Positions 12,101 to 18,503 of a stretch of DNA of 40,588 nucleotides are shown here, piece by piece. Numbering within the stretch: the first letter of the stretch is position 1; the number at the start of each line of letters is the position of its first letter. Location: positions 1-40,588 of the IMG/VR virus record IMGVR_UViG_3300013014_000059. One strand, written 5' to 3'. Source of the DNA: a virus. The notes under the pieces were generated by a model. It saw only the letters and a program-made list of their open reading frames with translations. It did no database searches and was not told the origin of the DNA. A program made the position numbers and the translations under genes.

Positions 12101-15100
12101 ATCGAAATCAATGGATCTGCAGACAAAGCTCGTATTAAGATACAGTCAATGTCAGGCGGCACTATAACTAGTTTGTTTGTGGAGTATGGAGGTAGTGGAT
12201 ATACCGGCAGTGCAGAAGTTATTGAAACTGGTCAGGTTAGATTGTTTACCAAAGACGCAACTAAAAATCCGTGGAACACCATTTCCTCTAGACAAGATTT
12301 AACTGATTTAGATCTATTTAAAAATATTTCAATTTACGATAATGAAAACAATGTAAAAATTTCAGACATTGAAATAGTTGATCATTACAAATTAAAAATA
12401 CTAGGTGCAGCCGAACAAGAATTAAAGTTTAAAACTCTGTACGATCCTGCTACATATACCAACGGCACTGACCAACAAGAAATTGATGAATCCCAGGCCT
12501 GGTTTGAAAAACACGTTGGAGAATTATGGTGGGACCTAAGTACAGCCAAATGGTTGTTGTACGAACAGGGTGATATTTCTTATCGAATCGGTAACTGGAA
12601 TCAATTGGCCTACGGAGCAAGTATTGACGTGTATGAATGGGTAGAATCAAAATATTTGCCTAGCAGATGGACTGCGTTGGCAGATACAACCGAAGGTCTT
12701 GCACAAGGAATTTCAGGACAGCCGTTATACCCAGATAATACAGTGTATTCTGTAAAGATTTTAACTAATCCTTCAACAGGTGAAACTACAGATACAAAAT
12801 ATTATTATTGGGTCAAGAATAAAAATATAGTGCCAAAAAATGTTCCAGGAAGAAGAATTACAGCATTGGATGTAAAGAGCTATATTGAAAATCCCATAGG
12901 TACAGGACAGCCTATACTGTCTCCGATAGCCCAAGATACCCTATTAGCGTTTAATTTTGAATCTTTGATCTCGTCAAATACCGCGCTGATTAATATTCAA
13001 TATAGAAAAAATCTTAAAGCCTTGAATTCTATCCACAATGAATATCAGTTATTGACTGAAGGTGTAGCAGACAGTCTTCCAACAGAAACTCTAGAAACCA
13101 AATGGATAGACAGTTTAGTAGGGTACGATCTTGCTGGTAACATAGTACCGGATGCTGGTATACCTATTAAGCAAAGATACGGCATAAGTTTTAGACCCCG
13201 CCAGGCAATGTTCAAAGATAGATTTGCCATTTTAAAAACAGTAATTACTAATATTAATTCAATATTAAAAACTCGAGCATTTTCCGATACTTTAAATTTA
13301 ATTAATCTTGGATCAGTTGATCCAGAACCGGCTAGTGTATTAAATCAGTACGATGTACGTGTAGACACACTAACTGATCTTGCAGAAGTGGGAACAACAA
13401 GGGTAAAAAAAGCTGTATTAAGAGCTAATATTGTTGACGGAGAAATTGATACTATTGATATTGTTGATTCGGGATTTGGCTACAGGAATGCCCCATTTGT
13501 TAACATTGAAGGAAACGGACAAGGAGCAGCAGCACGAGTAACCATTGACAGTCAAGGCAGAATAAATTCTGCTACTGTGTTGTCCAAAGGTCGCCGCTAT
13601 ACATCTGCCGTAGCAGAAATAAGATATTTTTCTGTGCTAGTGGCTCAAGATAGTTCGATCAACAATTACTGGAGTATCTATTCCTGGGACGATATAAGAA
13701 AAACTTTCTTTAGATCCAAGTCTCAGGCGTTTAATACCAACAAATATTGGGAATATATTGATTGGTGGAAAGACGGGTATGGTGTGACTTCTAGAATAGT
13801 TAAAGAAATTACCGATCTTTATCAAGAATCTGCAATATCTGTTAACATAGGGGATCTAATACGTATTCAAGAATTTGCCAATGGCGGCTGGGCAGTTTTA
13901 GAAAAAACTGAACCTACTCAAGGTAATATTTTAGATAATTACATTCTTGTTGGCAGAAAAAATGGTACTATTAATTTAATAATTGATGATCTAGTTTCTG
14001 TACAAAATATAGGATATGACAATGCTATTTCTTTTGATGCTAACGTTTATGATATAAATCCTACACAAGAACTGCGTAACATTTTGAGAGCAGCCAAGGA
14101 AGATATTTTTATTGAAGACCTTAGAGTAGAATGGAACAAATTATTCTTTACCAGTATTCGATATGCGTTTGTAGAACAACCATACATCGATTGGGCTTTT
14201 AAGACAAGTTTCTTAAACGCTACTCATAATGTTGGAGATTTAGAGCAAAAAATAAATTACAAAAATGATAATTTAGAAAACTTTCAAGAATACATAGAAG
14301 AAATCAAACCTTATAGAACCACAATTAGGGAATATATTTCCAAATACACAGATAGAGATACTTCGTATTCGGGAACTACTGACTTTGATCTACCTCCAGT
14401 ATATTCAACTCAAGATGGAAAAATATTACCAATTAGATCAAACAGCGACAGATTTAGTAGCTATCCCTGGAAGTGGTGGACCGACAACAACGGATATGTG
14501 GTGTCTGAAATTGCTGTGTCTAATGGAGGTGCCGATTACACAGAAGTTCCTAGTGTGATAATTGAAGGCAACGGTACCGGAGCAACAGCCCAGGCATTTG
14601 TGGCCAATGGCAGTGTTGTAGCTGTAAAGGTTCTAAACAAAGGCCAAGGTTATACACAGGCTCCTAGTATCAGACTAGTTGGTGGCAACGGAACCAGTCA
14701 AAGCATTGCCAAGGCTGTGGCCATAATTGGTGAAACTGCGGTAAGAACATTTGACCTAACTGTGAAATTTGATAGGGTTGCTAAACAAGGAATATATCAA
14801 ACATTTACAAAATCTGAAATTTTCACTGCCACAGGATTTTCCGCAGTGTTTCAATTACAGTATGCACCTAACAGAGACAAGAGCAAGATTTCAATAACAA
14901 AAAATAATCAAATTGTATTGAACAGTGAATATACAATCACGTTGTATACTTCCACAACAGATACGTACAGTTTGATCAAAGGTAAATTAATTTTTAATAT
15001 AACTCCGGCTCTGGGTGATGTAATAGAAATAAACTATGAAAAAAATGTAGAATTATTCGACAGCATAAACAGAATTCAAAACTACTATGCACCCACTGAA

Positions 15101-17830
15101 GGAATGCGTGGCAATGAACTGGCACAGTTAATGACTGGTATCGACTTTGGTGGCGTTCAAATTCAAGGAACAACTTTTGATGTTACTGGCGGATGGGATG
15201 CTCTTCCTTGGTTCACTGACAGTTGGGACAGTGTAGAATCCAACAGTGATTTTTACTATGTGGCAGACGGAAGCACTATTGCAGTGACATTGCCATTTAT
15301 TCCTGCGGCAGGAGAACAGATTTCTATATATTGGAAACCTTCAGGAACCAGAATTCCTGGCGATATACAAACACTTGGCGGCGCCACAAATCCACAGGTT
15401 ATTACAGAATCAGGAATCACTGCGCCAAAGACTATAAGAGTAGATGATCCTAATTGGATTCAAAATTGGGATAGTTCGAATGCCACTAATCCTAATGCAC
15501 AGATGCCTACATTTGTAGGAGATGGATCTACTAGAGTAGTTGAAATTGGTCAATATATCAGTGTAGAACCAGGCGATACATTGATCTTCCGCAAGTTAGA
15601 CAGCGACGGATCGGTGACCATTACCGATGTAAATCTTTTAGATACTAAATTGAGTGGCGGGTCTCTATCAAATATCAGTGGTGCGTATCAAACAGCCGTC
15701 GGCCTCACTGCTGAAGAAATTGTTATAGACGGTGATAAATTCATCAGTCCAGATCAAGTTCCAGCACCTGAAGAAAACATTCCGGGGCAAGTGCTAGAAA
15801 GTGTGAGTATCAAAGTGTTCCACACCTATCCTCAAGGATCTGCCCTGATACAAAATACTATTGCATATTCAGACGGTGTAAAATTTAAATATGCCATAGG
15901 TATTGATATATTAGAAAATAATTCAGTGATTGTATATATTAATAAAATCAAACAAGAACTGTATCAAGATTATACCATAGATTACGAAACCAATGAGGTA
16001 GTATTTGCCTATGTGCCGATCAGTGCCACTATAATTGAAATACTGGCATTTGGTCTAGGCGGTATAAATTTATTAGACTATCAAGAATTTGTTGCAGACG
16101 GAGCAACCTCATTGTTTTTGACCAAAGCAATTTTCAGTCAAACTTCATCAATACTGGTCACAGTCGACGGCGATGCCATTGATGTAGGATTTCTAGACAG
16201 TGCTGATTTTACAGATACTCCAAATAAAACTTTGGTGCAGTTCGGTATTGCTCCGGCTATTAACAGTGTGGTCAAAGTAGTATGCTTAGGCCCTGGCTTA
16301 GATACAGACTCCACAGGACAGAGTATAATTAGAATTAATAATCAAACTATAGTCTACGATGGGTCAACTACTAGATTCGTAGTAGATAAATTTGTTAATT
16401 TGTCCAGAGCATCGGCCATATCTAATCTACTCGTAAACATCAATGGACAGCAGGTCAACGGTCCTGATACTGTGCTAACAGTCTACGACGGAACTAACAA
16501 TCAAATTACTATTGGAGTAGATCCAATAAGATTTCCGGGGTCGATAACATATCCTGATATTCAAGTTTTTGTAAACAACAATCCAACAATTCAGGTAGTA
16601 GATTATACACTTAATTCTGGATCCAACATTATCACCGTGCGGCCAGACATTTTGGACATAGGTAATGTTATTAGAATTGTTGTCACAGCATTTGCAGATT
16701 ACCAAATAGATAGTGATGAAATTGTTTTTACAGATGCAATTATGGCCACCTTGGAAAACAACGATGATAGCACTACAAAAGATATAATTGAAATTGTTTG
16801 GTTTAGTGAATATCCTAGTATGGACATTGTAGCTGATCAATTTTCGGGAGGAAAGGTTCAATATCAACTTTCTAGAACCCCTATAAATTCAAGTTATGTA
16901 TGGGTCTACATAAACGGAGTGAGACAAACACAGGATCGTGATTTTAGCGTATCTCTGCCAAGAGGTGTAGTATATCTAAACGTTGAAACGACTATTGAAG
17001 ATGCTGTAAAAATTGTTGAATTTGGAAACAACATTTACAAATTTCCTAGTGCATATGAAATTTATAAAGATATGTTGAATATATATCATTTCAAACGTTA
17101 CAGTAGAAATGATGTTAAGCTAGCAGTAGCATTGAATTATTACGATCAAAATATCACAGTGATCAACGGTGATCAATTATATGATCCAACTGATCGACCA
17201 GTGTCGGGTATTGTATACATCAACAATGAAAGAATAGAATATTTACAGAAGTCTGGAAATGTACTTACACAACTTCGTAGAGGAAGTCTAGGAACTGCTA
17301 TTGCGGCAACTCACGCAGCGGGTAGTTTTGTAACAGACAGCGGACCCTTAGAAACTATTCCGTATAATGAAACACAACACCGATTGGATTTTGTTAGTGA
17401 CGGCAGCACACTATTAATTGGTCCTTTGGATTTTGTTCCTGCACAAGGAACCAGAAGTTCATGGTTCCGTGGAATTGACATTGTGACAGGTGATCCCAAT
17501 ATTCCGGTGAGCTATGGACCGTGTGATCAACTAGAAATATTTGTAGCCGGCACTAGATTACGTAAAAACCCTGTCGATATATTTGATGAAGATCTAGGAC
17601 CCAATGGCAGCAAAGAAATAGAAGCAGAATTCAGTGTAGATGGAACAAGTCCTTATGTAAGGCTAACTAAAGCAATACCAGCAGGCACACGTATTACCGT
17701 AATAAGAAAAACAGGAAGAACTTGGTATGATCGAGGTGTTACAACCGCATCGGCTGGAAAAACTCTACAAGAAAATGCTACCGCAATCAGCAATTTTATT
17801 TTACAAAAGACAACGATCATACCAGAATAA
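3164..17830 (+). CDS. Giant repeat-rich virion/tail structural protein (4,888 aa)
   Basis: One uninterrupted 14.7 kb frame. The N-terminus (MAKDIFPQSQLPIRRTVE, then YDYIDFKNQLKFFG and HYSWDPPIDWDKFVN within the first 150 residues) resembles large structural proteins of T4-like marine phages. Visible repeats are: (a) at least five segments near residues 223, 1467, 1725, 2477 and 2657 with the pattern Y-x-x-G-x-x-V-x-x-x-x-x-x-W/Y-x-A, like carbohydrate-binding modules CBM5/12; (b) six FG-GAP-like repeats between about 2180 and 2920 (FGSSVSI, FGTAVDI, FGSAISI and similar); (c) Gly-rich GxGY segments near 2950, 3426 and 3783; (d) C-terminal DGST-type beta repeats from about 4030 to 4850. A Trp-rich patch lies near 1144-1210. 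There is no obvious signal peptide or membrane segment. Position directly after gp6 suggests a baseplate-attached or long tail-fibre component, perhaps standing where T4 has gp7-gp12; that is inference. No strong Shine-Dalgarno precedes the ATG. Confidence 0.85.
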   Translation: MAKDIFPQSQLPIRRTVELLPEVFQTETNAKFMSAVVDPLVQPGTLSKTVGYVGRRYGKTYNGSDVYLDTDATLRSRYQLEPGVTVKEKDKVENFYDYIDFKNQLKFFGNNLERDDLITDQDHYSWDPPIDWDKFVNFREYYWVPDGPPPITIFGQRQAITSTYRVRLGVGSSWIFFPDGLSLNPTLTLYRGQTYKFQVNAPGEGFVIKTAYDTGSLIYKPYLPYQQGQFAVFNNKLWKAKTFIAVTDGSTIDEDSQDWEYVEDASQATALDYNKGITGQGATNSTLTFTVPFDAPDVLFYQSSTDINRFGRFIIADIESNTKIDITNEVIGKTTYVSSNGITFTNGIKVRFSGSVTPTKYSADTWVIEGVGESIKLIRFQDLSPPTLSTSSLEVLFDDGGFDTEPFDDAATYPASKDYITINRASQDSNPWSRYNRWFHRSILEQAHIFNNSEFDSIETARAKRPIIEFSSNLQLFNHGSLAKTPVDFIDTFTTDVFSTIEGSLGYNVDGEELFNGARLLVTADIDSLANNRIYTVNFITHNNRRQINLVETADANSTIGDGVFVRRGLLNKGTMYHFNGTSWVPSQKKTAVNQSPLFDVFDDNGISYGDMDTYPVSSFLGTKIVSYKVGNSIIDTELGFSLSYLNINNVGDIEFNFDWEIDSFDYHSSKEVFFKTIRQGYYKFNNTGSYANGWLKSNRTYLQPIIYSTAVTEASTQIISDGIKWADIEDSEISKILIYINGIKYSGNYTRNQNIFTFPNSLKINDIVTVKVFADADPDLGYYEIPVGLEKNPLNDEVKTFTLGQAVDHVSTAVDLFDQFSGSYPGLSNLRDITGYQNLSRRFLKHSGITPTAIMLLCDKQVNIIKSIQYAKKSYTEFKNNFIKFAETATYNLDPVEFVDEILAIMSKVKTQKDAFADSDMVGSGAYNLKEYVVEDTEIITFALNTKFNLTQLSRTAVYIYINNVQLIHGIDYTFNDTFGFVSISKTLTEGDIIQIKEYVSSSFCFIPPTPSKLGLYKTYTPSLFLDDTYVTPINVIQGHDGSITVAYGDFRDDVLLELEKRIYNNIKQEYTEELFSQDNILGGYYGSSTYTRQELDSVISSEFLRWFSETNVDYLNNTFFDSEDSFTYTYSNMGDPTGQLNLPGWWRGVYVWLYDTDRPHRCPWEMLGFSQQPSWWEDQYGAAPYTKNNLLLWEDLAGGIIRQGSRAGIYDRYKRATLLNHIPVDGDGNLLSPFDSGAATNFVLYNNKGTFKFGDLAPVEYAWRSSSDYPFVIMLALCLMRPYEFIIETFDKSRIKVNKIGQTVNKNTNLFFKNSDIIIPTSGGNQTSGLVNYVVDYLRSKGLTESVLQKKIDNLDVNLSTRLSGFVDQSQQKYILDSKNPSASTSNIFLPQENYDINFNISAPISSPSYSALVIEKLASGFKLFGYDIGEPYFRYYEAVKSSNDPLLSVGGVSENFIDWESNKVFGNGTIIRIADIFYRCIKSHTSGAEFDTQFWQRIAKLPLVGAVEVFRRRTVNSTEVKELPYGTVFASLQDIADFIIGYDAYLQSQGFEFTGYDGNLESAKDWITSIKELLFWSKHKWAESSLITLSPAAAKIELNINIGVADNLLDSFYDYNILKVDGTILPVEFINVNREFKKLTVDVVNDSDGIYFFRCYFVLKEHVTIFDDRTVFNDVIYDKPTGYRQERIKSRGFRTVDWDGDYTSPGFLFDNVNIQIWQPFTDYKLGDIVNYKSYNWTSLVNQQGSDQFKDSNWTKLDTTPTKGLISNFDVRVSQFEDYYNVDADGAGASQRELARHLIGYQTREYLQNLAEDNVTQFKLYQGFIREKGTANAVVKVFDKLSRITADSIVLDEEWAFNVGRLGGLDQLNEIEFEIVKDNLLVNPQAIVVTNGPIDKNSLDKYLRVNQTNFTRSLIPYSVNINPLINYQGITRNAGYVKTDQIELFVKSREEILSLDISSLVENSHIWVTFDNASWTVLRFNLSTALTIEDIIKNSGTNIVTVTVSQKHGLTVDEIVGIKDIENFTGFYKVVAATDYTFAVQAAAGPAPAAPDISSIQYNIYLLTQSRFNSYQDIEDQTAALLKQGSKLWIDNADATVGNWEVVEKQRLYAEKTITNFGATDPRNTGRAVVYAANLKQVITGIPSANSVMVYSETATGLSVKEILQPEIEFANTLANSFGDSIAISPDNVWLAIGAPLASGVPSRFKGIYEDTYSYIAGDIVLQNGKLWEATNDQQPGDGSTNTLNTLSVNFRNEDWKLVDIVYANASGSLGPVNQGLVILYKRKNNAWELQHTILSPRIEANEKFGSSVSIGVSGANYYMSISAPGSLNNLGRVYLYKYTGTTAGSTTQILTFNGTSAVNYVVNTITFSKNHNYITGQLVRYLNGTYAGDDKSAATSPPPPEDYTILYVIRITDTVIQLATSVVNATTGTEIDLKDFGIDDSSSHTLISTATVGWKQLGDPEYRGLYTNSASSIYSQGSKVWYQGKIYQALENTYGDGTSLDLSTSNSWQVLDESVTEVSLPSNIALIDSGNILPIFQDSSTTILGSVYPLVAAGSFKVGEIYRIEDYGTTNFEIIGSNPAAGDGLTFKATGVGSGTGTARWISYQFAELIKAGDMFGQSQAMSRDGGILVVGAPESDGVYIANYKGSWTNYQTYYEDDVVKYSGNYYRLVDYNPITGGEADSSEDSTYITTSKNDVPTSSSPQGPWTLVSSEISLPSGKIFIYKRNASDVYELAQTITAGSLTEISDVSTIDNLNTGDKFGTAVDIDYNGNTIIASSPLADVKSSDQGAVFVFKSAQLDNISYRLKQRLISHENYVNEYFGSAISISPATEKIVVGATNASFNLFTIYDQGSTSFDNTNTTFSSDEGNTGQVYVFERKDQTYHLTEKLYVPDLQDWESFGSSVDCIGSVIAVGSPTYRDTVYRIGVNYTTTILLGASGNNALTVDVVIQSGVIVSAIAKDSGAGYAVSDMDDATDAIEINGSADKARIKIQSMSGGTITSLFVEYGGSGYTGSAEVIETGQVRLFTKDATKNPWNTISSRQDLTDLDLFKNISIYDNENNVKISDIEIVDHYKLKILGAAEQELKFKTLYDPATYTNGTDQQEIDESQAWFEKHVGELWWDLSTAKWLLYEQGDISYRIGNWNQLAYGASIDVYEWVESKYLPSRWTALADTTEGLAQGISGQPLYPDNTVYSVKILTNPSTGETTDTKYYYWVKNKNIVPKNVPGRRITALDVKSYIENPIGTGQPILSPIAQDTLLAFNFESLISSNTALINIQYRKNLKALNSIHNEYQLLTEGVADSLPTETLETKWIDSLVGYDLAGNIVPDAGIPIKQRYGISFRPRQAMFKDRFAILKTVITNINSILKTRAFSDTLNLINLGSVDPEPASVLNQYDVRVDTLTDLAEVGTTRVKKAVLRANIVDGEIDTIDIVDSGFGYRNAPFVNIEGNGQGAAARVTIDSQGRINSATVLSKGRRYTSAVAEIRYFSVLVAQDSSINNYWSIYSWDDIRKTFFRSKSQAFNTNKYWEYIDWWKDGYGVTSRIVKEITDLYQESAISVNIGDLIRIQEFANGGWAVLEKTEPTQGNILDNYILVGRKNGTINLIIDDLVSVQNIGYDNAISFDANVYDINPTQELRNILRAAKEDIFIEDLRVEWNKLFFTSIRYAFVEQPYIDWAFKTSFLNATHNVGDLEQKINYKNDNLENFQEYIEEIKPYRTTIREYISKYTDRDTSYSGTTDFDLPPVYSTQDGKILPIRSNSDRFSSYPWKWWTDNNGYVVSEIAVSNGGADYTEVPSVIIEGNGTGATAQAFVANGSVVAVKVLNKGQGYTQAPSIRLVGGNGTSQSIAKAVAIIGETAVRTFDLTVKFDRVAKQGIYQTFTKSEIFTATGFSAVFQLQYAPNRDKSKISITKNNQIVLNSEYTITLYTSTTDTYSLIKGKLIFNITPALGDVIEINYEKNVELFDSINRIQNYYAPTEGMRGNELAQLMTGIDFGGVQIQGTTFDVTGGWDALPWFTDSWDSVESNSDFYYVADGSTIAVTLPFIPAAGEQISIYWKPSGTRIPGDIQTLGGATNPQVITESGITAPKTIRVDDPNWIQNWDSSNATNPNAQMPTFVGDGSTRVVEIGQYISVEPGDTLIFRKLDSDGSVTITDVNLLDTKLSGGSLSNISGAYQTAVGLTAEEIVIDGDKFISPDQVPAPEENIPGQVLESVSIKVFHTYPQGSALIQNTIAYSDGVKFKYAIGIDILENNSVIVYINKIKQELYQDYTIDYETNEVVFAYVPISATIIEILAFGLGGINLLDYQEFVADGATSLFLTKAIFSQTSSILVTVDGDAIDVGFLDSADFTDTPNKTLVQFGIAPAINSVVKVVCLGPGLDTDSTGQSIIRINNQTIVYDGSTTRFVVDKFVNLSRASAISNLLVNINGQQVNGPDTVLTVYDGTNNQITIGVDPIRFPGSITYPDIQVFVNNNPTIQVVDYTLNSGSNIITVRPDILDIGNVIRIVVTAFADYQIDSDEIVFTDAIMATLENNDDSTTKDIIEIVWFSEYPSMDIVADQFSGGKVQYQLSRTPINSSYVWVYINGVRQTQDRDFSVSLPRGVVYLNVETTIEDAVKIVEFGNNIYKFPSAYEIYKDMLNIYHFKRYSRNDVKLAVALNYYDQNITVINGDQLYDPTDRPVSGIVYINNERIEYLQKSGNVLTQLRRGSLGTAIAATHAAGSFVTDSGPLETIPYNETQHRLDFVSDGSTLLIGPLDFVPAQGTRSSWFRGIDIVTGDPNIPVSYGPCDQLEIFVAGTRLRKNPVDIFDEDLGPNGSKEIEAEFSVDGTSPYVRLTKAIPAGTRITVIRKTGRTWYDRGVTTASAGKTLQENATAISNFILQKTTIIPE

Positions 17831-17833
17831 ATA
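17826..17833 (+). promoter_or_regulatory. Late-promoter-like box AATAAATA
   Basis: Seven of eight bases match the T4 late consensus TATAAATA. It overlaps the stop codon of the giant gene and lies 4 bp before the ATG at 17838. If used, transcription would begin at about that ATG, so it may serve the downstream in-frame ATG at 17865 or produce a leaderless message. Confidence 0.35.
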
Positions 17834-17837
17834 CACT

Positions 17838-18500
17838 ATGAATAATAATTTCAACGAGCTCGATATGCCCAACGAACAAAAACAACTAGAAAAAACACCA
17901 AACGAAAGCGGTGGATTCCACGTCGAGGGACACATAAAAATATTTGATCCTGAAACTGGAGAAGTATTTCAAGATAAACGAAATGCTATCCATTATGAAA
18001 ATATGAGTGTTGCAATGGTTAACAGTCTTAGCAATCAAGGACAGGGCTGGATTTACCAAATGGTTTTTGGCAATGGTGGAACCACAGTAGACCCAACTGG
18101 ACTGATTAGTTATCTAACACCAAATACTGTAGGTGTTAATACTAGTCTTTACAATCAAACCTATGCCAAGGTTGTGGACAAAAATGCCACAGAAAATACA
18201 GATCCTATTAGAAATAAAATGGAAATTAGGCATATAAGTGGAGCCACTTATAGTGACATTATTATTAGTTGTTTGTTAGATTATGGAGAACCAGACGGAC
18301 AGGATGCATTTGACAACAGTCAAGATATGAGTGGCAATTTTGTTTTTGATGAACTAGGTCTACGATCTTATAGCGACAGCAGCACCGGCAAATTATTAAC
18401 TCATGTGATTTTTCACCCTGTTCAAAAATCTCTAAACAGGCTATTACAAATTGATTATACGATTCGTGTACAGAGTTTAACTGGTTTCACAGAGGTGTAA
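17838..18500 (+). CDS. Conserved tail-associated protein, 220 aa, function unknown
   Basis: Starts at the ATG 8 bases after the giant gene's stop (MNNNFNELDMPNEQ). The frame is open upstream to 17727, but that extension would lie inside the giant gene and encodes an unrelated basic peptide, so I reject it. A second ATG at 17865 is also possible. The first 30 residues are polar and probably disordered. The core carries GHIKIFDPETGEVFQDKRN, NAIHYENMS and VFGNGGTTVDPTG, motifs I associate with a conserved small virion protein of T4-like marine phages. The C-terminus (HVIFHPVQKSLNRLLQIDYT) looks like beta strands. Placement between the giant protein and the fibre genes suggests a fibre-attachment or baseplate accessory role; this is inferred from context only. 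Confidence 0.75.
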   Translation: MNNNFNELDMPNEQKQLEKTPNESGGFHVEGHIKIFDPETGEVFQDKRNAIHYENMSVAMVNSLSNQGQGWIYQMVFGNGGTTVDPTGLISYLTPNTVGVNTSLYNQTYAKVVDKNATENTDPIRNKMEIRHISGATYSDIIISCLLDYGEPDGQDAFDNSQDMSGNFVFDELGLRSYSDSSTGKLLTHVIFHPVQKSLNRLLQIDYTIRVQSLTGFTEV

Positions 18501-18503
18501 TAA

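Noticed and set aside
16475-16867. 130-codon minus-strand frame in the giant gene
   Set aside because: Ile/Asn-rich nonsense-like composition opposite a coding frame, no start signals.
3164-17830. Intein or homing endonuclease inside the giant gene
   Set aside because: No Cys/Ser start with HN-C/S end blocks or LAGLIDADG/HNH motif was noticed; its length is accounted for by structural repeats.
17727-17837. Upstream extension of the 220-residue gene
   Set aside because: It would overlap the giant gene by over 100 bases and encode an unrelated basic peptide; the ATG at 17838 is intergenic and leads straight into the conserved part.
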